64,000 nucleotides of DNA, from positions 496,001-560,000 of the forward strand of contig NZ_FMCX01000004.1 in NCBI RefSeq assembly GCF_900091555.1, read 5' to 3'. Numbering within the stretch: the first letter of the stretch is position 1; each line of letters starts with the position of its first letter. The position numbers and the translations under genes were made by a program. The notes beneath the pieces were generated by a model, which worked only from the letters and a program-made list of their open reading frames with translations, did not search any database and was not told the DNA's origin. Below are positions 9,856 to 17,427 of the stretch, piece after piece. The stretch comes from Micromonospora mirobrigensis. Lineage in GTDB: Bacteria; Actinomycetota; Actinomycetes; Mycobacteriales; Micromonosporaceae.

Positions 9856-9869
9856 TGTGAGCGTTCACA
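9856..9869. promoter_or_regulatory. Second, weaker operator upstream of araB
   Basis: TGTGAGCGTTCACA is a near-palindrome of the same family. Its centre is 104 bp from the promoter operator, close to a whole number of helical turns, so looping is possible (inference). Confidence 0.5.
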
Positions 9870-9932
9870 ATTGTCGATGCGTTGAATCCGCTGCCAGTCC
9901 GCTGCACAGGACCTTGACCGGCCGGGATGAAC

Positions 9933-9946
9933 TGTTAGCGCTAACC
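9933..9946. promoter_or_regulatory. Third operator upstream of araB
   Basis: TGTTAGCGCTAACC matches the consensus with one terminal change. It lies 77 bp from the second site and 181 bp from the promoter site, which suggests cooperative binding of the regulator. Confidence 0.6.
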
Positions 9947-10291
9947 GAGATCCACTTCCAGGGCGACGTTCACGGCCGCCCACCGCTGTCCAGCGCCCGC
10001 GCCATCCGCCGGGCCGGGCCATCTCGGCTCGCCTCGGGCCGGCACACCACGGGAGCGCTGGACCGTCCACTCCGTACCGGACCCGGTCCCGGGGGCGGTC
10101 CGCACCGGACACTCAGGGACCGGTCGGGTCGTTCGGCACGGACGGCTGCACCGGGTCGACGAGCTGCGAGACCGTGCCCGGTCGACTCGCCCGGCGCGGA
10201 CTCACCGGCGGCTCACCGGCATGCCGCACCGTCCCGATCACCGCACACGGAGCCGCCGGTCCGGACGGCCGTCGGGGCGGTTCGGCGTCGA
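9947..10291. other. Non-coding stretch between regulator and operators
   Basis: No gene with convincing codon structure was found here. It is GC-rich with several short imperfect inverted repeats just after the regulator stop, which could serve as a terminator, but none is clear enough to call. Confidence 0.4.
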
Positions 10292-11293
10292 TCAGGACGG
10301 TGGCGCTGCCACGCTCTGCCGGGAGATCAGGGTCGGGGCGATGGTCTGCCGCAGCTCACCGACCGTGTCGGAGCCGAGCTGCGCGAGCAGCAGGTCGAGG
10401 CTGGCCCGGGCGACCGCGACGAAGTCGGGCCGCACCGTGGTCAACGGCGGGATGAAGTACGCCGCCTCCGGCACGTCGTCGAAGCCGACCACGCTGATCT
10501 CGTCGGGCACCCGACGGCCGTACTCGTGCAACGCCCGCAGCACGCCCAGCGCCAGGTGGTCGTTCGCGGTGAAGACCGCCGTCACCTCGGGCATCCGCGC
10601 CAGCATCTGCCCGCACCGGTAGCCCGAGGCCGCCGACCAATCCGCCGGCACCACCGGCGGCACCTCGGCGCCGGCCGTCCGCAGCGCCTCCCGCCAACCC
10701 TCGATCCGCCCGGCACTGTCGAACCAGTCGGCCGGACCGGACACGTGCCACACCGTCCGGTGCCCCGCCTCCAGCAGGTGCCGCGTCGCCTCCCGCGCGC
10801 CGGCGACCTGGTCCACGGTCACCAGCGGCACCGAGCGCCGCGGGTCACCGTCGACCGTCACCAGCGGGACGTCCTTGGGCAGGTGCTCCAACGCCTCACC
10901 GGCCGACTCCACCGGGGCGATCACCACGATGCCGGCCACCCGGTGTGCCAGGTGCCGCTCCACCGCCGCCGAGATCGACACCCGGTCCAGGTCCCGGACG
11001 CTGCCCACGCTCACCGCGAAGCCCTCCTCCGCGGCGGTCTGTTCCAGCGCGGCCAGCAGCGAGGCGGGGCCGTAGAGCGTGGTGTTCTGCGCGACCACGC
11101 CGATCACCTGGGACCGCCCGGTCACCAGCGCGCGCGCCGCCCGGTTGGGCCGGTAGTTCAACTCGACGATCGCCGCCTGCACCCGTAACCGGGTCTGCTC
11201 ACGGACGTTGGGGTGCCCGTTGAGCACCCGGGAGACAGTCTGGTGGGAGACGCCGGCCAGTCGGGCGACGTCCGTCATCGCGGGACCACGCAC
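10292..11293 (-). CDS. LacI-family regulator of the arabinose operon
   Basis: A 333-residue repressor. The N-terminal helix-turn-helix is MTDVARLAGVSHQTVSRVLN, followed by the hinge-helix segment NYRPNRAARALVTGRS, which inserts into the central CG of the operator. The rest is a periplasmic-binding-protein-like sensor domain with FTANDHLALGVL and DEISVVGFDDVPEAAYF. The GTG at 11293 is preferred because GGAGGG lies nine bases upstream; the first ATG of the helix-turn-helix is at 11278. It is transcribed toward araB. Operators of LacI type at araB and at the GH43 gene make it the likely arabinose (or arabino-oligosaccharide) sensor; the ligand is inferred from context. Confidence 0.9.
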   Translation of the reverse strand: MRGPAMTDVARLAGVSHQTVSRVLNGHPNVREQTRLRVQAAIVELNYRPNRAARALVTGRSQVIGVVAQNTTLYGPASLLAALEQTAAEEGFAVSVGSVRDLDRVSISAAVERHLAHRVAGIVVIAPVESAGEALEHLPKDVPLVTVDGDPRRSVPLVTVDQVAGAREATRHLLEAGHRTVWHVSGPADWFDSAGRIEGWREALRTAGAEVPPVVPADWSAASGYRCGQMLARMPEVTAVFTANDHLALGVLRALHEYGRRVPDEISVVGFDDVPEAAYFIPPLTTVRPDFVAVARASLDLLLAQLGSDTVGELRQTIAPTLISRQSVAAPPS

Positions 11294-11593
11294 GGCACCC
11301 CACCCTCCCGCCGAGCCCCCGACCATGCCCTATGGCCGGGCGGCCGGACGTACCATTGGCAGCCCCACCCACGCCCGGCGAGAAGCCGGCGCCGACCCCA
11401 CGAGGCCAGCGCCAGTGTACGCCCAGATGTGATCCAGCCGGCCGAGGCGCATCCGCCATGATCGCTCCCGCTCGAGGCGGCTGATCGCTCGCGCCGGGCC
11501 GGCACGCACAGCACACCTATGATCGGGGCCGCGGTCACATCCGCGCCGATCCACTCCACTCGTGGAGCCCTCACCCGCAGACGAAGGACGCAG

Positions 11594-12262
11594 ATGGCCC
11601 GCCCCTACATTCCCGGACCGAAGCAGTTCGTCTTCGCTGCCGGTGACGGCAACGATCAACCCGTCTCGGTGGCCGACCCGCAGGAGGCGGGCGAGGCGTT
11701 CTCGGCGTTCTTCCGGGGCCGAGAGTCCGACACCTACACCATCAGGGACGAGGCGGCGGGGCAGAGTCTGGTACTCAAGCCCGGCCTGGGGGTGATCTCC
11801 CGGATCAAGGATGGGGACCAACCCCGGTCGGAGCACCTGAAGGTCGACCGGGCCAACCGCTACCTTCCCGGCGCGTGGCTGTTCTTCGAGAACGGATACG
11901 CCGGCCTCGACCACTTCGGCCAGTGGCTCTCCGACCTCTCACTTCTCGACGCGTCGCCGGAGACCCGGGGTGCCGCCCGCGCCGCCACGTTCACGACGGA
12001 AGCAGCGGCAATCGAGGAAGTGGGCCGGATCTGGTCAGACTCGGGCATCGTCGACCCGAGCGACCAGTACTACGTCTTCTTCGAATCCGACGACGTCGAC
12101 CATGACCGAGCCGCACGAGCCGAACTGCTCCAGTTGATCGCGTTCCTCGGTCTCCACCGGGTCGACGCCCCGGCCGAGGCGGCCGCGGGCGAGGCGGCCG
12201 CGGGCGAGGTCTGGGTCCGCACCGACCCACGCCTCGACGTCGAATTCACCCGGTGGTCGTGA
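11594..12262 (+). CDS. Uncharacterised protein, paralogue of the gene at 12.7 kb
   Basis: A 222-residue acidic cytoplasmic protein that I do not recognise. There is no signal peptide or membrane segment. The ATG at 11594 has AAGGA seven bases upstream; an earlier ATG at 11519 lacks a site. Residues about 35-115 align with the small protein at 12663-13058: both share a TI-D/E pattern (YTIRDE versus FTIEDE), a V-x-RI segment and a GLDHFGQWLSDL versus ALDQHGPWTSDV motif. The C-terminus contains a short in-frame repeat, (AAAGE) twice, from a duplicated 15-bp unit near 12180. The next, broken gene begins inside its stop codon. Small variable families like this are often immunity or accessory proteins, but nothing here proves that. 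Confidence 0.6.
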   Translation: MARPYIPGPKQFVFAAGDGNDQPVSVADPQEAGEAFSAFFRGRESDTYTIRDEAAGQSLVLKPGLGVISRIKDGDQPRSEHLKVDRANRYLPGAWLFFENGYAGLDHFGQWLSDLSLLDASPETRGAARAATFTTEAAAIEEVGRIWSDSGIVDPSDQYYVFFESDDVDHDRAARAELLQLIAFLGLHRVDAPAEAAAGEAAAGEVWVRTDPRLDVEFTRWS

Positions 12263-12662
12263 GCAGAGCCAGGAGAGACATCGTCTTCACGCGCAGCAGC
12301 GGCTGGATCCCGAACGTGATCCGCGAGGAGGGCGAGCTGAAACTGATGCTCGCCGCCGGGGCCGACGCCAACCACGAGCCCCGCGTGTTCACGGTCCCGA
12401 TCTTCGAAGCCCATCTCGCGGTGATCCGGGAGAACCTGGCCAGACACCTGCTGCTGTGGAGCGCGGTCGGGTCTGCGACGCGATGCGGGCGGCCACGCCG
12501 GAGGCGAACGAGAAACGCGCCCAGGAGCATCACGTGCGGCGCCGCCGCGCCCAACGCGGGGTGGTCCTGGGGGCCACTCGCACGGTGAGCTTCCTGATCT
12601 GCTCGCAGGTCGCCGACCGCTCCAGGAAGACCCCGGAGGAGGACGACGAGTCCGACCTCGGT
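12259..12662 (+). pseudogene. Broken gene of an actinobacterial DUF family (DUF6357-like, from memory)
   Basis: The GTG at 12259 overlaps the previous stop (GTGA). The first 65-70 codons read as a normal protein (RDIVFTRSSGWIPNVIREEG, later ARHLLLWSA). Near 12456 coherent coding switches to another frame, which continues RGRVCDAMRAATPEANEKRA and then ATRTVSFLICSQVADRSRKT. From memory these three blocks occur far apart in one longer protein family. The gene therefore looks internally deleted at least twice, with the first deletion shifting the frame. The second block then runs on without a stop into the next reading frame. The family assignment needs a profile search. Confidence 0.5.
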
Positions 12663-13058
12663 ATGAGGGCCCTGTCGTTCACCGACGACAAGGGCGGCGA
12701 GAAGAGGTGGCTACGGGATGGTCCCCGCACCGCGTCCGCCGAGTTCTGGGAGTTCGTCGCCGATCGCTCCGCCGCGGACAACGAGGTGTTCACCATCGAG
12801 GACGAGGAGATGGGCGAAGGGATCCAGCTGCATTTCTACGCGGACTCCGTCGCCCGGATCACGACGGCGCCACCCGGGGAGACCGGGTCGGATCCGCGGT
12901 ACCTGGTCGAGTACAGCCTCGTCGACGGGATCGGCGGGTACCGGCAGCTGGTGAGCGCCTTCGTCCGGGGCGGGTGCGCCGCACTCGACCAGCACGGTCC
13001 CTGGACGTCGGACGTGGCCGAGTTCGAGCGCGCGCGTCGCCGGCGAGCCGCCCGGTAG
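12663..13058 (+). CDS. Uncharacterised small protein, paralogue of the gene at 11.6 kb
   Basis: A 131-residue acidic protein starting MRALSFTDDKGGEKRWL at the ATG at 12663, with no clear ribosome site. The same frame is open upstream to 12456 through the remnant gene, so it may be expressed as a fusion with that remnant. The core (residues about 25-120) aligns with residues 35-115 of the protein at 11594-12262, including the paired TI-D/E, V-x-RI and LD-x-x-G-x-W-x-SD motifs. The C-terminus ends in an Arg/Ala-rich tail. No function can be assigned. The pair of relatives flanking a damaged gene suggests a locus that has undergone duplication and decay. Confidence 0.55.
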   Translation: MRALSFTDDKGGEKRWLRDGPRTASAEFWEFVADRSAADNEVFTIEDEEMGEGIQLHFYADSVARITTAPPGETGSDPRYLVEYSLVDGIGGYRQLVSAFVRGGCAALDQHGPWTSDVAEFERARRRRAAR

Positions 13059-13094
13059 GCCTCGACCCACCGAGCGGGTGCCACGGCGGAGAAC

Positions 13095-14318
13095 CTAGCC
13101 CTCGGCTCCCGACCCTCGCAGGCCGGTGAGGCGGCTCGCGATATCAGCGGGAAGACCGCTCGTGTCGCCGTGCGTCGTCAGTACGAGTCGCAGCGACCCG
13201 GCGTGCGTGACGACGCCGAGGATTCGTTCGTCGCGGACCTGCGTCGTCATCGTCGGCCCCCAGATCGCGACGGCGGAGGAGCTGTCGGGCTCGGATGTCC
13301 CCAGGTTGGTGATCTCCAGGTCGGCGCCGGTGGCGGCGAGCATCGCCGCCTCCGCCTCCGCGGCGTCGGCGGGGTTGAGTGACCCCAGCATCAGCGCCGC
13401 GTTCCGGGCGCCGTTCCGGGCAGCCCGCAGTTGCGCCGTCGCGTCCTTCGCCAGGGACCAGAGCGTGCTCTGGGCAGAGGCGTGCAGCACCACGGCCGTC
13501 GCGGTGAAGCGGTTGACGACGTCGTCGTCGAGACCCAGCGCGGAGCGGAGGTCGATGGGAACGTTGATGTGGACGCTCTCGGCCCCGGTGAGCGCGGAGA
13601 GCGCCTGGGCGGCGGCGGCACAGAGCGCGCCTTGGACGGTGGCTCCGTTGGCACGGGCGGTGGCGCGAAGGTGTTCGGTGCTCGCGCGGTCGAGTTCGGC
13701 GGTCTCGATGCTCGGTGCCGTGGCGTCGAAGGGGCGGATCGTGGCGGCCTTCGGCTCCGCCGCGGGGCCCGGGGTGTGGTCGATCGGCCGCTGCGTCTCG
13801 GGCAGGCGCGCGAGCAGGCTCTCCTGGTCGATGGGCGCCGGCCGGGCCGCAGGCGTCTGCCCGTCGAGGATCGCGAGCAGGTCGTGTGCGGCGCGGAGGG
13901 CGCCGCGTCCGTCGGTGATCTGGTGGGAGAACGTCAGGACGAGGGCGGTTCCACGGTCACCGCTTGCGTCGCTCACGAGCGTCACGCGTGCCAACGGACT
14001 CCCGTCGGCGTCGACGGGACGGGTCTGCTCCTGCGCTGCCGCTTCGCGCCAGTCGCCACCGCGGGTCTGTCGGACACCGATGGGCTCGGTCGACTTCCGG
14101 AAGGTCGGGTGGTCGCCGCTGCGATCGATGCCGACGGCGAGCAGCGGGTGGGTCTTCTGCAGCTGCGCGAGCGCGCGTTCCAGGTGGTGCGCCGAAACGG
14201 GCGAGGTGAGTTCGACGGCGAGCGAGAACTGAACCGGGTTGCGACTGATGTAGAGGTCGATGATGTGCTCGAACGCCCCCAGCGGACGCACGATCGGGTG
14301 TGCTGCAGAGTGGCGCAT
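13095..14318 (-). CDS. Stand-alone condensation/acyltransferase-type protein (HxxxD)
   Basis: A 407-residue protein of the CoA-dependent acyltransferase/condensation superfamily. The catalytic motif HQITDG (HxxxDG) lies near residue 135. The N-terminal half has a PapA5-like layout (VRPLGAFEHIIDLYISRNPV, LQKTHPLLAVGIDR) and the C-terminal half has a VPIDLRSALGL segment typical of the family's second lobe. No carrier-protein, adenylation or polyketide genes are nearby, so it is a single enzyme, not part of an assembly line here. It may acylate an alcohol or amine; the substrate is unknown. The ATG at 14318 follows GAAGGAAG. A 42-bp promoter-region repeat lies 109 bp upstream. Codon choice is slightly less GC-extreme than its neighbours, which hints at acquisition. 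Confidence 0.7.
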   Translation of the reverse strand: MRHSAAHPIVRPLGAFEHIIDLYISRNPVQFSLAVELTSPVSAHHLERALAQLQKTHPLLAVGIDRSGDHPTFRKSTEPIGVRQTRGGDWREAAAQEQTRPVDADGSPLARVTLVSDASGDRGTALVLTFSHQITDGRGALRAAHDLLAILDGQTPAARPAPIDQESLLARLPETQRPIDHTPGPAAEPKAATIRPFDATAPSIETAELDRASTEHLRATARANGATVQGALCAAAAQALSALTGAESVHINVPIDLRSALGLDDDVVNRFTATAVVLHASAQSTLWSLAKDATAQLRAARNGARNAALMLGSLNPADAAEAEAAMLAATGADLEITNLGTSEPDSSSAVAIWGPTMTTQVRDERILGVVTHAGSLRLVLTTHGDTSGLPADIASRLTGLRGSGAEG

Positions 14319-14426
14319 GTCTTCCTTCGTGTCGGCGGGCCGACCGGTCGGGCCGCGCCCGGTGCGCGGACTGCTCGGCCGGTGCTGCCGCTCGTAGCGG
14401 CGACGGCGGATTACGCCCCCGATCAG

Positions 14427-14468
14427 ACACCCGGCCGTAGCGGCACACTCAATCCGGCGTCCGTGTGA
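14427..14468 (-). repeat. 42-bp promoter-region repeat, copy A
   Basis: Read on the minus strand it begins TCACAC, then ten variable bases, then TTGAGTGTGCCG, a short YTR centre, CGGCC and GGGTGT. It shares about 34 of 42 positions with copy B at 23958-23999. It faces the acyltransferase gene, whose start is 109 bp away. GCCG/CGGC forms a small dyad around the centre, which suggests a protein-binding site. Confidence 0.6.
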
Positions 14469-14500
14469 TCCTTCTCCACCGGTTCGCCCCTGCCACCCGG

Positions 14501-14507
14501 TATAGGT
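14501..14507 (+). promoter_or_regulatory. -10 box of a probably leaderless LysR gene
   Basis: TATAGGT lies eight bases before the GTG start at 14515, so transcription would begin at or within a base or two of the start codon. No ribosome site precedes the GTG. A matching -35 is not obvious. Confidence 0.45.
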
Positions 14508-14514
14508 TCGGCAG

Positions 14515-15447
14515 GTGGATGTGGTCGCCGCCTGCCGGGCCTTCGTCGCGGTCAGCGGTCACGGGAGCTTCACCTCCGGGGCCGCCGCCGCGGGCATCCC
14601 CCAGTCGGTCGCCAGTCGCCGCATCGCCGCCCTGGAGGAGCACTTCGGGGCGCGGCTGTTCGACAGGTCGTCGCGGGCGGTGCGGCTGACGTCGTTCGGG
14701 CAGGACATGCTGCCCTCGGCCCGGCGCCTGGTCGACCTCGCCGACGCCATGGTCGACGACGCCGAGCGGGCCCGGCTGCGTCCGCTGCGGGTCGCCGTAC
14801 CCGAGATCTGCCCGCCGCGCCGCCTCGCCGACCTGGTGGTCGCGGCCCGGCGGCAGCGGATCCACCTGGAGGTACGACCGGCCGGCCCGCCGGAGCGGGA
14901 ACGGCTCTGCCGGACCCTGGAGGTCGGCGCCGGGATCGTGGCGGTACCCGAGGCGACGGCGGCCTGGCGGGTGCCGCTCGGGCTGGCCGCCCGGACCCCG
15001 TTCCCGGCGCCGACGGTGTTCCTGGAGACGCTGCGCAGCGGCCGGTCCCGGACCCAGGCCCGCCGGCGGATCCTCATCCAACCCGAGGACGACGTCGCGC
15101 ACCTGCGGGACCCGCTGACCCGTGCCGGGCAGTCGGCCGGCCTGGCGCCGTCCCAGGTGACGGTCGCGCCGTCGCTGGTCGACGCCGCGGCGGCGGCCCT
15201 CGGCTCCCCCGACCTGCTGCTCTGCTCCCGTCAGCAGGCCGAGGACTTCGCGCTGCACTGGTGCCCGCTCGCCGACCCGCGGCTAATGCGCGGCTACGAC
15301 GTCGCGGCCGGCGTACGCGAGGACCTCGATCAGCTCAGCACGGTGCTGTACGCGGACATCGCCCACTGCCTGGGCGCCTCCGACGGCCACCCGTCGCCCA
15401 CCGAGGACTCCCCACCCGGCAGCCCTTCGACCGGAGATCCGACATGA
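14515..15447 (+). CDS. LysR-family transcriptional regulator
   Basis: A 310-residue DNA-binding regulator. Residues 1-60 are the winged helix-turn-helix: ACRAFVAVSGHGSFTSGAAA, then IPQSVASRRIAALEEHFGARLFDR. Residues about 90-290 form a divergent effector domain (LRPLRVAVPEICPPRRLADL). The GTG at 14515 fits a leaderless start; a second in-frame GTG at 14521 is possible. It diverges from the acyltransferase gene and its stop overlaps the start of the next gene (ATGA), so regulator and serine hydrolase are cotranscribed. This differs from the classic divergent ampR-ampC layout. Its targets may include either neighbour. Confidence 0.85.
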   Translation: MDVVAACRAFVAVSGHGSFTSGAAAAGIPQSVASRRIAALEEHFGARLFDRSSRAVRLTSFGQDMLPSARRLVDLADAMVDDAERARLRPLRVAVPEICPPRRLADLVVAARRQRIHLEVRPAGPPERERLCRTLEVGAGIVAVPEATAAWRVPLGLAARTPFPAPTVFLETLRSGRSRTQARRRILIQPEDDVAHLRDPLTRAGQSAGLAPSQVTVAPSLVDAAAAALGSPDLLLCSRQQAEDFALHWCPLADPRLMRGYDVAAGVREDLDQLSTVLYADIAHCLGASDGHPSPTEDSPPGSPSTGDPT

Positions 15448-16364
15448 GCGCCACCGCGGTCGTCCGCAACGCCCAGGACCTGCTCGACGAGGCGGGGCTG
15501 CACGGCGCCTTCCTGGTCCGCGACCTCGACACCGGCGCGGAGATCGGCTTCGACACCGACACCCCGTACCCGGCGGCGTCGCTGGTGAAGGTGCCGCTGG
15601 CGGTCGCCGTGCTGGAACGGGTCGCGCGCGGGGACATCGACCCGGCGACACCGGTCGACGTCCCGCCCGGCCGGGTCACCACACCGGGTCCGACCGGGCT
15701 GAGCCGCTTCCGTCACCCGGCGCGGATCGCCGTGGACGACCTGCTCTACCTGAGCACCAGCATCAGCGACTCCGTCGCCGCCGACGCCCTGTTCGACCTC
15801 GTCCCGCCGGACGCGGTCGCCGCCGAGCTACGGCGACTGCGCGTCGACGGCATCGCCGTACGACACCGGGCGGGTGAGCTCGCCGACACGCCGGCGGAAC
15901 GTCTCGGCCCCGACGAGGTGCACCTGGCCCACTCCCTCGCCATCGGCGCGGCGACCCCCGGGCAGGGCCACCCGGTCGCCCAGCTCGACGTCAACCGCGC
16001 CAACACCGGGTCGGCGCGGGCCTTCGTCGACCTGCTGCACGCCCTCTGGCGGCCCTCGACGATCCAGGAGAGCACCGCAGCGCGGGTACGCGCCCTGATG
16101 GGTGACAACCTGCACCGGCAGCGGCTCGCCCCGGACTTCACCTCCGACGCCTCCCGCTGGTCGTCGAAGACCGGCACCCTGCTGCACCTGCGTCACGAGG
16201 TGGGCGTGGTGGAGCACGCCGACGGGCAGTCGTACGCGGTCGCCGCGTTGACCGCCTCCCGGGTGCCCGCCGCGGCCCAACCCGGCAGCGAGGCGACGAT
16301 GGCGCAGGTCGCCCGGTCGCTGCACGACCATTTGCGCACGGGCACCCTGCCCTGGTGGGGTTAG
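15444..16364 (+). CDS. Cytoplasmic beta-lactamase-fold serine hydrolase
   Basis: A 306-residue protein with the class A beta-lactamase/penicillin-binding fold: SLVK (Ser46, Lys49), SDS in place of SDN (108-110) and KTG (242-244). I see no signal peptide or lipobox, and no ExxLN omega-loop pair where the deacylating Glu166 belongs; that region reads QLDVNRANTG. It is therefore unlikely to be an antibiotic-destroying beta-lactamase and may be an esterase, peptidase or penicillin-sensing protein. It is translationally coupled to the LysR gene. Its end overlaps the convergent CPBP gene by four bases. Confidence 0.8.
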   Translation: MSATAVVRNAQDLLDEAGLHGAFLVRDLDTGAEIGFDTDTPYPAASLVKVPLAVAVLERVARGDIDPATPVDVPPGRVTTPGPTGLSRFRHPARIAVDDLLYLSTSISDSVAADALFDLVPPDAVAAELRRLRVDGIAVRHRAGELADTPAERLGPDEVHLAHSLAIGAATPGQGHPVAQLDVNRANTGSARAFVDLLHALWRPSTIQESTAARVRALMGDNLHRQRLAPDFTSDASRWSSKTGTLLHLRHEVGVVEHADGQSYAVAALTASRVPAAAQPGSEATMAQVARSLHDHLRTGTLPWWG

Positions 16365-17332
16365 CCGGCGCTCACGGCCCGGGCCCGCCGCTCGCGCAGC
16401 CACACCAGCGTCACCATGGCGACGTTGACGGCCGCGAGGATCAGCAGCGACGCGTCACCGGAGTCGGTGGACCGGTCGATCGCGTAGGGCTCGCCGTCGG
16501 CCAGCACCGTGTTGACGACCCCGAACAGGACGTTGTTGGCGACGTGGAAGGCGACCGGCGCCTCGATGCCGCGGCTGATGATCGCCATCAGGCCGGTGCA
16601 GAGGCCGATGAAGGCGTAGTAGCCGAACAGCCAGGGGTCGGTCGAACCGTGCAGCACGGCGAAGCCGAGGCTGGAGACGACGAGCCCGACGGCCAGGGCC
16701 GGCCGGACCGCACGCACCCAGGACGCGGCGGCCGGCAGCACGGCGGCGCGCCACCACAGCTCCTCGCCGACCGACTGCAGCGGCGTGGTCAGTACGGTGA
16801 CCACCAGCAGGGCGATCGTCGTGCCGCTGACCCCGAACCCGACCCAGGGCGTCGATTCACGCGCGACCAACCACACGATGCCGAGCCCGGCACCCACCAG
16901 CAGCACCGCGCCGACCAGGTACGTTGCCAGGCGGCGGGCGTCGAAGGCCCGGGGTGAGCTGATCAGGCTGCGCCACGGCACCCTGGCGATCCGCGCCAGG
17001 AGCAGGATCGCCACGACGCCCGACGCGCCGATGCTGAGGTTGATGCCCAGGGACTTCAACGGTGTCATGGTCGGGGACATCGGGTCGTCGCTGCCCTCGA
17101 TGACGCCCACCAGCTGCCAGGACAGCACCTGGAGGACCAGCATCACCAGCGGCGGCACCGCGAGGACCACGAGCGGCTTCCACCAGGCCGTGCGCAGGTG
17201 GGCGCCGAACGGGCGGGAGCTGTCGGCGGCCGGAAGGGAATGCTTCGGTGTCCGCGGTTGCGGGCCCGCCGGGTCGGCAGGTCTCGGATGATCCGTCGTC
17301 TTCCAGGATCCGTCGGATCGTGGGGCGTTCAT
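16361..17332 (-). CDS. CPBP-family intramembrane metalloprotease
   Basis: A 323-residue membrane protein with a Pro-rich cytosolic N-terminus of about 45 residues and about eight hydrophobic segments. The Abi/CPBP motifs are present in order: EELWWR (EExxxR), FAVLHG (FxxxH) and HVANN (HxxxN), which build the metal site in the membrane. Family members process prenylated or membrane-bound substrates, and some act in bacteriocin self-protection or as sensors; the substrate here is unknown. It converges on the serine-hydrolase gene and lies 95 bp downstream of the penicillin-binding-protein gene on the same strand. Confidence 0.85.
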   Translation of the reverse strand: MNAPRSDGSWKTTDHPRPADPAGPQPRTPKHSLPAADSSRPFGAHLRTAWWKPLVVLAVPPLVMLVLQVLSWQLVGVIEGSDDPMSPTMTPLKSLGINLSIGASGVVAILLLARIARVPWRSLISSPRAFDARRLATYLVGAVLLVGAGLGIVWLVARESTPWVGFGVSGTTIALLVVTVLTTPLQSVGEELWWRAAVLPAAASWVRAVRPALAVGLVVSSLGFAVLHGSTDPWLFGYYAFIGLCTGLMAIISRGIEAPVAFHVANNVLFGVVNTVLADGEPYAIDRSTDSGDASLLILAAVNVAMVTLVWLRERRARAVSAG

Positions 17333-17427
17333 CGGGGATGTTCCTCTCCAAGGGGTGGATGTGCTTCGGTGCGCCTGCCGGGCAGTGACATCGCGTCACG
17401 GCCGCAGCGTGATCACGTGCGCGTGGC

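Noticed and set aside
9720-10112. A 130-codon minus-strand frame in the araB control region
   Set aside because: It crosses three operators and the promoter, and the product is Arg/Trp/Ser-rich with no family features.
12175-12208. Short tandem repeat (gcggccgcgggcgag-type) considered as a repeat locus
   Set aside because: It is only two in-frame units inside a coding region, giving AAAGEAAAGE; it is noted with that gene.
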